The translations under genes and the position numbers were made by a program. From assembly GCF_012489685.1 (NCBI RefSeq), contig NC_080044.1:69364732-69428731 (forward strand): a stretch of DNA of 64,000 nt, read 5' to 3'. The DNA comes from Lotus japonicus. Taxonomy: Eukaryota > Streptophyta > Magnoliopsida > Fabales > Fabaceae. The notes under the pieces are model-generated. The model worked only from the letters and a program-made list of their open reading frames with translations. It was not told the DNA's origin and ran no database searches. Below are positions 21,885 through 33,452 of the stretch, piece by piece. Every line of letters starts with the position of its first letter. Position 1 is the stretch's first letter.

Positions 21885-21966
21885 GTTGTTTTGTTTTTTA
21901 AAAAATATATATTGTATCTTATTATAAAATATATTATAATATTAAATACATTTAATTTACATGTTT

Positions 21967-22170
21967 TAAGGTTAATGGTCAAATTAGTCGCTGAGTTTGT
22001 AAATGAAGTTGATTTTAATCCCTCTGCGGAAAAATGATGTTTAATGACGATCATTTTTACAATTATTGACAGTTTTTTACCGTTACTAAACGTCATTTTT
22101 TCTTAAAGATACTAAAATCAAACTCGCTTACAAACTCAATGACTATTGTACTAATGACCATTAACCCTTA
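21967..22170. mobile_element. Foldback MITE of about 204 bp
   Basis: The left end TAAGGTTAATGGTC... and right end ...GACCATTAACCCTTA are inverted repeats extending with mismatches for about 40 bp (GCTGAGTTTGTAA versus TTACAAACTCAATG). No coding capacity. The target duplication is unclear. Confidence 0.6.
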
Positions 22171-23474
22171 ATTTTAATACAACGGATTTTTTTAGAAGAA
22201 ACCATCATATTAATTTCTACAAAATTAAAATAACTTATAATAGTTAAAATCATCTTTCTATTTAAATTTAATGAAACAAAATGAGAGATACATTGAGAGG
22301 TCTAAATCAAAATCGAAACAGCATCAGCCATCAGTAACTCCGCCTCACACATTTTCTTCAGGTGTTTTTTTTTTCATTTGTTTCTCCTTTTCTCCATTTG
22401 TTCCTGCATTTCTCGCTTTCTTCATTAAAATTATCTCAGAAGTTCCATTTTTCATCTCCTACTCCCACTGTGAAAATAAAGAAATGTTTTTTTTTTTTAA
22501 AAGTAAAAATAAACAATTTTTTGAATTGATTTGAAGGGCTTTTATGTCACTAAGTTCTTGGTTTGTCGTGTTAAGTATGTTTGATTTTGTATCTATGTTA
22601 TACTATATTAGTGTGTCTTACCGTGTTCATTGTTTTCTATGCGGTTTGACTCAAATTCATTCATATGAAAATCAACAACAGCGTCACTCACATGTTTCTT
22701 ACAAGCTTGAATTGAGATTTAACTTTGGAAATAAGTATTCCAAGTCATCTGAAACAAATAAATAAATTTGAATGTATCTATGTTATGTGAAACAAAGGTA
22801 ACTTTTAATAGTAAACCTGACTAAAATTGCATCCTGATACTATAAACATGACTCAAAAACGTTAAATGATGTTAAAGGAAAATATAGTTAACAAATGCAG
22901 AGACCCCAATGTACAGTTGTACACGAGTCTAGACAAGGCTATTCTCTATCATGTCTGATTTTATAGTATCACCATTCCATCAAAATTTCCTAAGTATTAT
23001 CTGTATAGAACAAATAGACAATGAATTTCCAAAGCATGCACAACACGAGTATTATATCACATTCATGCCGTGGAAAGAACCTCCACAATGTTTGCTTAAT
23101 ACAAAAACAGAGAAAACCAGAGCTTAAAACTAATTTTCTGTGACAATTGGATCAGCTCTAAGAACTTGAATCGGAGTCTCCTTATTGAATTTAAAGGATT
23201 TGGCTTTCGTAAAGAATCTGAAAATTCTGTAGCATAGTTGTCTTTGCTGTTCTTTAGACACTTTGGCTTCAAAGAAATGTTAGAAATTTCAGGGGCACTT
23301 AGTCATCCCAAGGCAACATTTGAAATAGGGCCACTTTCTTGGCCTATTATTGGTGTTCTGTTCATGGATTTTTAAAGGTGTTTAACATGCAGAGAGATTG
23401 GCATGCCTTGGGGTGTATCATCATTCTATACACTGCCCCCGTAAAAGTAGAGCATCATCAAGTTTGGGAAGAAC
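22171..23474. other. Intergenic, no gene recognised
   Basis: Short open frames at 22271-22765 are low-complexity (Phe/Ser/Lys-rich from T-runs) and not convincing. The part at 23100-23474 could be the 3' UTR of the RCC1-like fragment that ends at 23475. Confidence 0.4.
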
Positions 23475-23827
23475 TTATGGCATGGATAGAGCAAACGTGA
23501 AGCCACTTCCGCAGTAAACTCTGATTGATGCAGCTTCATTCAGATCATACCCGAGACTTACTGTAACAGGAGTGATCCTGTCACAAGTATCTCCCAAGCC
23601 AAGTTGACCATGCTCACCCCAACCCCATGTCTTTACTTCTCCATTCTCTATAAATAAGTAAGAAAGACAGAAGTCAGCATGTTTTCATTGTAAAATTGCT
23701 TAAGAACAAGAAGAGAACTACATATTGCCTGTGACAAGGATGGAGTGCTCAGCTCCCGTAGCAATATCAACAATCTTTGCCCCTTCAAGGCCAAGGACTT
23801 TCTCCAAATTGGCTTCTCTTGAATCTA
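23475..23827 (-). pseudogene. RCC1-repeat (UVR8-like family) gene, 3' end only
   Basis: Two exons on the minus strand: 23827-23729 (includes IVDIATGAEHSILVT) and 23647-23475 (ENGEVKTWGWGEHGQLGLGD ... GSGFTFALSMP, stop TAA). These are the last blades of an RCC1 beta-propeller: the AxGxxHS and WGxGxxGQLGxG signatures are plain. The intervening intron would use a GC donor (ACAG|GCAATA) with normal AG acceptor and keeps frame. Upstream (to the right) the sequence becomes a microsatellite and repeat DNA, with no further RCC1 exons found up to 29 kb, so this is probably a truncated copy; a long first intron is the alternative. Confidence 0.7.
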
Positions 23828-23868
23828 CTACAGAATGACAATGCATTATTTTTTAAATTGGACAATGC

Positions 23869-23916
23869 ATCTATATCTATCTATATCTATCTATCTATCT
23901 ATATCTATCTATCTAT
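23869..23916. repeat. (TATC)n / (TCTATA)n microsatellite
   Basis: 48 bp of alternating CTAT and ATATCTAT units directly upstream of the RCC1 fragment and merging into a Helitron-like 5' end (TCTATAAAGG, from 23912). Confidence 0.85.
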
Positions 23917-26320
23917 AAAGGAAGAGTTTTTGCTACCTTGAGGGTAACTTTGTCATTGAACAATTTATTGTACATAACTCTCAAATTAAGCATGAACATT
24001 TGTGTAAAAATACTACTTATTTTCGTTAGATTGGATCAGGGTCGTTGATTGCATCTCAATATTATTGACTTTTGCCCTTCTTTCAAACGTTAATTTCTCT
24101 TCATCTTCCACATTCAGCAGTTACAACTTCTCATCAACCTTTTGAGCTTCAAAAATCTTCCACCTTCTAACAAATTTAATTCACATAGTTTCTTATTCTT
24201 CCACCTTCTCAAGTTCCACCTTATCACCCACCTCTTCAGCTTCAACCATCTCCCTATAAAATCTCTTAAACAAGTTTTCCTCACATCAAAGCACACACAC
24301 AATAGAGAAACACCATTGTACCAGTCCTTTGCACCACATGCGCCGATTTCGACATCAAGGTATGACTCAGTCTCCTATGCTTTAGTCATTTGATTATTTT
24401 CAGTTTCATATCTCAATAATCTTTCTCACTTCAAAACCAACTTTGCCATCATTTGCATTCTTTTGTTCTTGGTTTATGTATTTCCTTTTTTAACTTCTTG
24501 CTTGATGAAATACTCTTTTTTCCCTTAGCATTTAATTATGCTTGCAAGTCATACTCTCAACGAAGGAAGTTGTAGTTTACTTGATGATGTTCAACTTTAG
24601 GTTTCACCTTAACGTTTGATAATTTTATTTGTTCATTTCATATATTTAAGTACTAATGTCTTCAACCAATGTAAGTTTCTTGCTTTTTTATTTTGATTAA
24701 TTTATTATCAACTTAGTTGATCCAATGATTTCATATGTGATTTTTCAGAACCCGTTCGATATTCAGCAGACCTTTAATCTTCACCGTTTAATATTCCCCT
24801 TGAACTTCCTCCATCATGTTAGTATATAATTTTCTGCCATTAAAATTAAAGCTATTTTAAATGAATTTTTATTTATTTAATTTATATGAGTTATGGAATG
24901 TGTTAGGTAAAAATTAATATTAAATATGATATTAGTTATGAATTTCATAAGAACATTTATTAGTTTAGATTTGTTGAAATATTAATCAACTAATAATTAA
25001 TATTAAGAATAAACCTTAAAAGTTAAAGGTCACTCAATAAAAAAAACTCTCGTGTCCCTTCCTTTTGAACTTCCTTCATCATTGTCATTTTATAGACTTC
25101 TACTATTAATTGAAAATTATTTTAAATAAATTTATTATTATTTATTTTATAGGAGTTCTAAAATTCAAAAAGGTAATTATATTTATTTGTATATAATATT
25201 ATGGATAAGTTTAGAAACCTGGAGGGTAAAATAGTCTATCAATAAACAATGTTTCATATATTTTTTTTTACCTATGAACTTTTAAGTAATTATACATAAT
25301 ATTTCATATGAGATTTTTCAAAACCGTTCGATATTTAGCAGACTTTTAATCTCAGTCGTTCGATATTCCCCTTGAACTTTCTCCGTCAATGTTTGTATAT
25401 AACTTTCTACTATTAAGCTCAAATTATTTTAATTTTTTTTATTATTGTTTAACTTATATGAGTTATAAAATATCATAGGTAAAAAATAATATTAAATATG
25501 ATAGTAGTTATGAATTCCATAAGACACATATTATTAGTTTAGATTTGTTGAAGTATTAATCAACTAATAATTAATATTAATAATAAACCTTAAAAGTTAA
25601 AGGTCACTCAATAAAAAAAAAAACTTCCCTATCCCTTCCTCTTGAACTTCCTTCGTCAATGTAATTCTATAGACTTCTACTATCAATTGAAAATTACTTT
25701 AAAAAAATTATTATTATTTATTGCATATGAGTTATGAAATTCAAAAGGTAATCATTAATTAATTAATCTATAATATAAATGAGAAGTTTTTGCAACCATT
25801 AGGGTAAAAATGTAATTTAATACTTTAATACACATGAGTGGAAATTTTCCCATGGTCATATACGTAAATTTATGAGTAAATTAATATGAAATCAATCTTG
25901 GTCATTCATTACTTCTAATCCTAACCGTTGATCTTTTTATTATGAAACCTTTTGTACAAACTTTTTATATTCTTGGCTGTTTTATTTGCATGCTTTTGTA
26001 ACTCCTGATTATAGATTATGGAATGTCATAGGATAAAATTAATTTTAAATATGATGTCACTAAAAAAGACATATAAGTGTATATTAGTTAAAATATTATT
26101 CAACTAATAATTGATATTCTTAAAGAACCTTAAAAGTTAAAGATCATTCAATAAAAAAACTCTCCTAATTCTTTCTCTTGATCTTCCTTCATCAGTGTCA
26201 TTAGGACTTATACTATTAACTTAAATTATTTTAAAAAAATTATTATTATTTATTTCATATGAGTTATGAGTCTCAAAAAGACAAACTTAATATTAAATAA
26301 AATCTTAAAATACTACTTTT
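23912..26320. repeat. AT-rich Helitron-like ends with a degenerate tandem triplication of about 560 bp
   Basis: Two similar plus-strand motifs, TCTATAAAGGAAGAGTTTTTGC (23912) and TCTATAATATAAATGAGAAG (25767), look like Helitron 5' ends. Between and after them a unit of about 560-570 bp is repeated: the segment around 'CCCGTTCGATATTCAGCAGAC' at 24750 recurs near 25323; 'AACCTTAAAAGTTAAAGGTCACTCAATAAA' occurs near 25013, 25588 and (as AGATCATTCAATAAA) 26131; 'AATCAACTAATAATTAATATTA' near 24984, 25558 and 26100. Copies have diverged with indels. No coding capacity. Confidence 0.6.
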
Positions 26321-26321
26321 A

Positions 26322-26350
26322 CTAGGTATTATACCCGTGTGTTGCACGGG
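26322..26350 (-). mobile_element. Helitron-like 3' terminus, opposite strand
   Basis: CCCGTG-TGTTG-CACGGG hairpin at 26334-26350 and CTAG at 26322-26325 (minus strand orientation) followed by T. The body would run rightwards; its 5' end is not identified. Confidence 0.6.
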
Positions 26351-28853
26351 TTTACTTAAAATACTATAAAACATTATATATAAATTATTATAGTTTAAAT
26401 AAATAATTTAAAATAAATTTAATTATAAATAGAAAAAAAAATTGTGTTAATTAAGTCATTTCAAAAAATATAGTTAGAGTTATTTTTGTGTAAATAATTA
26501 ATAGTACTCAAATTTAATTATTGATATATAGTTAATAGCATAGAAATAATTTTAACAACTTAAAAATTTATTTATTCAATGACATAAAAAATTATTAATT
26601 TACTTTGAAATATTTAATTAAAGTAATAAGTTAATTTTATTGTTTAATATATTTATTACAAAGAAAATTTGATGTTTGGTACAATGCATTTTAGTATGAG
26701 TTCTTTTAGATATTATACCGGTTGAAATATTTAAAATCGACTATATATGAGTGTTTTTACTTCTACCTCAAGGTAGTAAAATGTAATTTTACGTTACTAA
26801 AAAAATGTATTTTTAAGTTAAATCATCATTGATTAAATAAAAAGATAAATATTTGTTAAATATTTTTTAGTAAGAATAATTCAAATATTTATCATCAATA
26901 ACAAAAGTAAATATTAAAATTATGTTTTAGTTTTCTAAATAGAAGAAAAAAAAATTGCAAAATTAAGAATTTTAAAATATGAAACCATGATAAATTAATA
27001 TTATGGTTAAATATTTTTTTAAAAAAAAATGCAGCCACACAATAGGAGTAAGTCCACGTTAAATTAAAAAAAAAATTGACCAAAAACAATAATTAAAAAA
27101 TAAAATATATGAGTAAAGGAAGGGTAAGACATGTTTCCCCTTTTTTGGTCTCCTCATCTTCTGTCAAAACGAAAACCCTAGCCACCACACCTGGCCTCTC
27201 CTCTTCTCCTCCTCCTCCTTACGACCACGAAACCATCGGCCATGCCTCCGACAGCTTCCGTCGGATTTGCGACTCACACCGCTTCCCATCCAAGTAGTAG
27301 TGTTACCATGATATCCTCACTGCCTTTTGTTCTTTGTGGGCTATTCTGTGTTTACCTCTTCCTCTATAATTGAATTATTTCTTGTTTGTTGGTTCTTATT
27401 GTCATTAAATTAAATAATAGTATTTAAACCTTAAGGGTAGAAATTGCTATTGAAATGAAGGAGTCTTGAGGTTTTACTTGCTTTTGGAGAATTTGTAGTG
27501 AGGAGCACTTAGCTGTTCATGATTGTCTCCCCTGATCTGCAACCAAGAAGTGCAATTTCTGCAATGTCTACTCTTCCCGGGGTTCTAATTTTACTTTGTA
27601 TTCTTTTAGGCTTCTACTACTTTTATTCTTACCTTGTAGTTTTGCTATTGTTTTGTACTGATCGATTTTGTTTCCTTGCTGTGTAATCTGGGAGGAGCTT
27701 TTCCTCTGCACCTTAATATATATATGATATCCTTTTCTCTTGAATTTTTTTTATTCTAATTCAATAATAATAAACAATATTAACACTACAATACTATGTT
27801 TTTTCACAGGAAGTATACTATCTAGGCTCATTCTGTGGTGGTATCGAGCAAGGAGGGAGTAACTGTGAGTGTTTCAGCTTGACATATATATGTTTTTGGT
27901 TTTTTATTTTATTTTTAGTGTTAGTAAAATTTGAAGAACCTTGTGTAGAATTGGAATTTCTCTTTTTATAGTATATAGTTTGATTTTTGTTCTATGAGAT
28001 ATTCATATAGAAAAGTATAAGATAGACTATAGAGTAGTTATTTACCTGATGAAGCCACATGAAGCACACTTTTTTTCCAGCCCTGAGCCTTGCAATGATT
28101 GTCCTATAGAGAAATTCAAGAGAACTAAGTTTAATGATAAAAAAATGTTAAAAGACAATAAGAAATTGAAACCTTCTTGTCAATCAGATTTAGAACCATA
28201 TCAGTGATAATTAATTCTTTTTTCCTATATATATTCAGAGTGTCCTATATCCATGAAGCTTGTACTTCTATTTTCCAATCTTGTATTGTAGGATAGATCA
28301 CTGAGGAATATAAGTTCTTTGTTGTCGTTAATGATCTTTCTCCTGACACAAAGAAAGAAGAAATGAGTAATACAAAAAAAAAAGATTTAAAATTAGCTTA
28401 AAAAATGACATACTTGTTGAAGGCTGATGAAGTCTAAGATATCTATAACTTGAGTGTGTGAGTGATTTGTTTATATAGAGATACACAATAAATGCATGGT
28501 TTTATATCATAAATTTTTATTTATTTATTTATTTAATGTAGGTGACTGAATAACTTTTGGACTTTGGCAATTTTATTTAGTTTCTGTATAATCAGTTACA
28601 AAATCTGACAGTTATAGAAATTGTTAGGAAATTGTTTGTTTTGATTCTATTCTCTGTGGCCGTTACTGATATCATGAGTAGTGAGTTTTTGATGCTTTAT
28701 ACAGTAATGAATCCCCTGTATCTATAGTCTCACATTTATTTTTTATAAGTTTGGTTTTACATCATGGAAGATAATGACTAAATCATATGAAAAATGAAAA
28801 GTCATGAGTTTAATTTGTTTGCGGGGGAAAACTGCTAGGTGAATAGGCCTTTC
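26351..28853. other. Intergenic, AT-rich; weak gene-like debris at 27.1-27.9 kb
   Basis: A 62-codon plus-strand frame at 27109-27297 is GC-richer than its surroundings (Ser/Pro-rich, then DSFRRICDSHRFPSK) and resembles the start of a plant gene, but no continuing exons could be joined with confidence. Short segments near 27540 and 27810 also look exon-like. I cannot assign a family; a decayed gene is the likeliest reading. Confidence 0.3.
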
Positions 28854-28868
28854 TTCAAGGCAATGTGT

Positions 28869-28999
28869 TTTTTTTTTATAAGCAAAAGAATTATATTGAT
28901 GAGAAGTACAAGGGGTACTTCAACCCAATACAAGAAGGAAAGGAAAAAAAAAGAGGAAAAAATAACCGAACAACTTATACAACGCTATAGCAGAAACCT
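28869..28999 (-). mobile_element. 5'-truncated LINE tail (131 bp) with 15-bp target duplication
   Basis: The minus-strand insertion starts on the plus strand with a T-run (poly-A tail) and is bounded by TTCAAGGCAATGTGT at 28854-28868 and 29000-29014. Its sequence just before the tail (minus: CCCCTTGTACTTCTC... GCTTATAAA) is related to the LINE tails at 33.6 kb and 55.3 kb. Confidence 0.8.
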
Positions 29000-29014
29000 T
29001 TCAAGGCAATGTGT

Positions 29015-29621
29015 AACTGAAAATGAATTGGTGGAAAGCAAGCTCGTGGTATCTTCAAGGAAATGTGCAACTGAAAATTGATATTAATTTATTTATTAAC
29101 ACATTGTTGAATTAAAGTTATCTCTCAAGCTTCCTTTTAGTTCGTATCCACTTTGTGCCTTCAAACACATGTAGGCAATACATTTTGGCCATCCATAGAA
29201 ACTGCCCGAATCAATGTTATATTATTGAATATATTTAATGTGTCTTTGCAGTAGTGGGTTATATTACTCTGTTAAGATTATATTTCTTTTTATCTTTTGG
29301 GGACAATTTACTATCAAACATAAGAAATTCAAAACTGAAGAGAAGAGAGAAAACGTATATGGTGAGCAAGTTGCTCATTTTCTTGTGCCTTTTCATTCAT
29401 TCACTCAATATCCTCTAATATCAGAACAACAATGAAAGAAATAATGCAGAACAAGAAAGAAATTTTTTTTTTTTTTGGCTAAAAAAGAAAGAAATTCAAA
29501 TAGGGTATATATTTTTTTCCCTAGTCAAAACTAAGATAGTCTTTGTTTTTTTTTTTTGAAACTATGGTCATCACCATTCACCATCATGGCATCATCTACC
29601 AGGTCACAAGTAATGTTCAGC
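29015..29621. other. Intergenic / 3' flank of the chimeric gene
   Basis: No gene seen. A run of 15 T followed by GGCTAAAA near 29465, set between two copies of AAGAAAGAAATT, looks like a minimal poly-A retro-insertion of about 25 bp. Confidence 0.4.
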
Positions 29622-32299
29622 TCATTCGTTTAGGAACTCAGTCACCTCCGTGGGAGGGGGGCAGATTAACTCTGGTCCATCAAAGAAATGAGTAGGAATT
29701 CCACGTGTATCCCACTTGGGCCAGGTGCGTGCATGCTTAAGGAACTCGGCTCTAAATCTCTTGAACATCTCAATATTTGACACTCCTTTATAATCTCTCA
29801 TCTGCTGCAATAGGTCTGGGATGAAAGTCCCATCCCAGATTTCATCTCGTTTACTCCCCCCCGCAAAAACAACAACTTGCCCATGTTCATCATTCTGTTG
29901 TCTAGCTGAGTTGAACAGTGCACCAGCATGACATGTCTCTAATGTGACGGTTAGTTTGGCCCTTCGGTGGTGAACACATTGAACCATCTTGTCCCAGAAA
30001 TCAGCATGGATAAATTGTCGGTCACCAGTTTGAAGCAGGGGAATACCCACCATTCCCGGATACTTCAAAGTGACATGGGCACTGATGTGCAGCAGCAGGA
30101 TATCTCCTTCATTTGATTCCTGGATTAGGGACTTGACTTCACTTCTTACGATCTCCTTCTGAGGCTGTGTGTATCCTTTCTCATTAGGAAGGAGGATAAC
30201 AATATTTCTTAAGTCAAATCCATAACACTCAACGAGAGTGTTCATATAGCTCTCAAGTTCAGCAGTTTTATCTCTGGCCATTGCCATTAAAAGGGCTCTT
30301 TTGGTAGTTCTCAGTAGCTTCACATCAACCTACCAAAATATTAATATGGAATATAAGATTTTACTCTCAAGTGACTAAATTGAACATGGTTCCAAACAAA
30401 ACTAAATGTACCTGTATCTGAAGCTTTCTCTGTAACTTCGCTGCATTGTGCTTTCTCCCAGGATATTGTTGCAAGCGCCTTTTATGATGGCCATGGGAGC
30501 GTCTACCTAGCACACTTCTTCCAGCAGTAACTGCATATAGCAGATTTCTCTCCACGATCACTACAACATAAACAACTTTTGTTAGATAAACAAAATTTGC
30601 AAAACTTAAAACAAAAAAGTTAATAGAGGGAAACTCATATACAAGTGCAGAATTTACCTTGATTTGTCATGTAAACTGCAACATTGAATTTCACACATAT
30701 CTTCACTAATGGATAAACCTTTGGGAACAGATTTTGCTGCAATGATTGTTGTTCATATCAGAAAAAAATGACATAGAGAAGGAAAAAGGTTGTTGTTAAG
30801 TGCATTTAAATGGCAGATTCATATACCTGGCGCTCAGCAAGCTCTCCTCTTCCAGAAAAGTCCACCCTAAACAAAGCAATCACTGAATCTACAATCTGCC
30901 ATAAATCAATTCTGTTAACTCTCCATATCCCATAATATTGCAATTGAAGATAACTCTGATCTCTTTCAGTAAAATCTCACCAGAAGTCTGAATGGTTCTT
31001 CAGACCTTTTAGCAGAACTCTCCATATCACATAATATTGCTATTGAAGATAATTCTGTTTCCATGTTGAGCGCCACGATTATCCTGTACAAGGAGCACAA
31101 TGCCTTATTCTACATCTATACCACAATCAGCAAGACAAGCAACTGTTTCAAGTATATAAATCCCTAATACTCTAATTTTATAGAGTTTGATAACAAAAAA
31201 AGTATATATATCTTACAGGAAAAACTTATTGTTAGAGGATAGGTTCATTCTGCAACATGTAAAGTTCAGGCATCACACAAAAAATCAAACACTTCAACAA
31301 TACGTGTTTAGGTCCTGCCAGAAACTGGCCTGCCTGAGGTTGTTCACTTGTTCTCGCCATTTACACTAATCATTCAGAGACAAATTTCTAAATAAGCTAA
31401 AAGACTGACCAGAAATCGCATGAAAAACTGGAAGGCTTCTTGTGACATTGGTTTTTAGAATATCGCCTCTTTTCGGCATAGATACCTAAAATTTGTGTAT
31501 ATTTTAGATTTATCTGTGTAATTAAGTGCATAAGATGCCTCCTATGAAGAATATCTTCACCAACAAGATTGGACTCTCGCTAAAAATCTAAATGTCCTTC
31601 TACTCACTCTTTTTGCCCCAAAATGAAGCCAAGTTTTGTTTCCAGAACGGAGATAAAGCATTTGACAAAATTATTCTAAACAATATCAACCTCATTGAAC
31701 CAAAGAGATGCTATTAAAACCATACCTAAGGGTTTCAAATCACTATCTGCATCATTCATCAACATGATGCAGACTGCAACATCTCATCACTCATCAGGCA
31801 GTGAATCAGTGATTGCGAGCCGCATCAACCAGTATCGGACCTCAAAACAGTAACCACAACACAACACAACTCATCTAATATAAATGCAATTAGATCTGAA
31901 TTTCTACCAGATTAAAACTCTAATTCCAGTAAGATCTGAATTTCTACCAGATTAAAGCATCATGCGATGTGATACATTGAATCATAATTGCAGTAATCAA
32001 ACACGAAATTAAGCACATGAACGAGAAGCTCACTTGCGATTCTGAATAGGACTGCAAATATACTCGATCAGTTGAACGACGGAACCTCTCTTGACTAGTC
32101 CTGCTCGGAGTTGATCGTTGAGCTGAGTGGCGAGCATGGCTTGCTGAGAGGAAACGGCGTCGGAAAGCAGAATGCAGTCCCGCTCCTGCTGCTTGCTGTT
32201 GGAAATCAACTTGATATCGAGAACCTGCAACAGTGGCTTCGAGTTCAGGTCGCCGGAAACAATCGCCGGAATCGCATTTGGCGTCAGATTCACCGCCAT
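29622..32299 (-). CDS. Chimeric gene: RPA1 N-domain + DMC1 segment + metacaspase-like domain (six exons)
   Basis: Exons on the minus strand: 32299-32034, 31083-30981, 30895-30827, 30736-30658, 30560-30412, 30329-29622. All five introns are GT-AG and phases agree, giving 457 residues. Residues 1-~105 match the N-terminal OB-fold of replication protein A large subunit ([45 protein letters not shown]). Residues ~113-175 match DMC1: [21 protein letters not shown] (Walker B), [10 protein letters not shown] and [15 protein letters not shown] [12 protein letters not shown], with breaks at DMC1-like exon borders but no Walker A. Residues ~176-222 are basic, His/Arg-rich and unassigned. Residues 223-457 are caspase-like, closest in pattern to type II metacaspases: [11 protein letters not shown] (His307) and [11 protein letters not shown] (Cys355) keep the catalytic pair, but the flanking glycines and the usual N-terminal LxGCxND block are lost. 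Function unknown; it may be an expressed novel fusion or a non-functional capture product. Confidence 0.75.
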
Positions 32300-32419
32300 G
32301 CTCCGATTGTGAAACGGTTAGAGGAGAGAGAGATTTTGGAGGGAGAGAGTGGAGCGCAGAGATAATCAATGCTTTACGCGCCCGGGGTTTTTGAAATGAA
32401 ATGCAGTGAGGTAGCGAAC

Positions 32420-32454
32420 TGGGCCGGATTTTACTGGGCCATCTTTTTTGGGCC
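32420..32454 (-). promoter_or_regulatory. Three TGGGCC (site II) elements upstream of the chimeric gene
   Basis: TGGGCC at 32420-32425, 32435-32440 and 32449-32454, about 120-155 bp before the ATG. Such site II motifs bind TCP factors and drive proliferation-linked genes (PCNA, ribosomal and replication proteins), so the fusion probably kept an RPA1-type promoter. Confidence 0.55.
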
Positions 32455-32674
32455 GACGAATATAAATGGAATAAAAAATATCATTATAAAAGTTGAAGGT
32501 TTGACCAAAGAAGAGTTGAAGCTTTTTTATTCATTCTTTAAGTATAAATTCTGGAAGAAAATAATAACATATATAATTTGAGGGGTTGTTTAAATGACCC
32601 TAGGTATCAGCTGAGTTAAATAACCCTTTAGTGATGTGTCTCAATAATATTGTAACATGTGTCTTTATAGTTTT

Positions 32675-33035
32675 TTTTTTGGTAAGGAACATCAATAGAA
32701 AAAGAAAGAGAACAAAAAGAACAAACAAGAAAGACTAGGGACTTACAAAGGGGACACTTAGCACATCACCTAACAACAAGCTACCCAAACCCTCAAGCGG
32801 GGAAGAGATGAAAACCATGCCAACATCCTGGGTGGTTCCATGCTTAATTAGCCAAAAAATCAGCACTATCATTTCTCTCACGAAGGGTATGAACCAGCTC
32901 GACTCGCCAAGACCTCTCCAAAAGGTCTTTATTCCTTAACATCCCAGATAAGTGAGGCATACACATGACGAGGAGGGGCCCTGACTTAGTCAACTACACA
33001 ACAAGCTGGGAATGAATCAGTCTGGCATACACATA
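32675..33035 (-). mobile_element. 5'-truncated LINE with 15-bp target duplication
   Basis: Bounded by TGTCTTTATAGTTTT at 32660-32674 and 33036-33050; the plus strand begins with a T-run, i.e. a poly-A tail on the minus strand. The minus strand encodes the end of a LINE RNase H domain (WRVELVHTLRERNDSADFLAN) then a stop. Confidence 0.85.
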
Positions 33036-33050
33036 TGTCTTTATAGTTTT

Positions 33051-33438
33051 CAACTCATTTCATTACTTTTTATTTCTTATATTTATAAATTCACTTTACT
33101 AAATAATCTATTTGCACAATGAATTAAGCAGTTTAGATAATAACACAAAACTCCTTTTAAAAAATACATATATAAAAGTTGAGAACCCCTAATCTCAGTT
33201 TCATCCACGTTGGTTTGCTTTGCTCTTGCCTCTTGGCCTCCGATATTTGTAAATCCTCAGATTCTTGCTGCTGGATTTGATCACTTTGTGATATATGCTC
33301 TATGCCTCAATCTACTTTAACTTATGTAGTAGTATTTGAACCATTAAATCAGATCATTATCGCAAAACATTATTTTTATCAATCTTGCCTTTTTTTGCCA
33401 AGTATCTTAAATCATGCCTTACTTGGATAACTTCATCA
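33051..33438. other. Intergenic, AT-rich
   Basis: No ORF or named repeat recognised between the two LINE insertions. Confidence 0.5.
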
Positions 33439-33452
33439 AGTAAGCCAATAAA

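Noticed and set aside
29622..32299. Two or three separate neighbouring genes instead of one chimera
   Set aside because: No promoter, start context or polyadenylation signal was evident between the parts, and all exon phases join; RNA could still overturn this.
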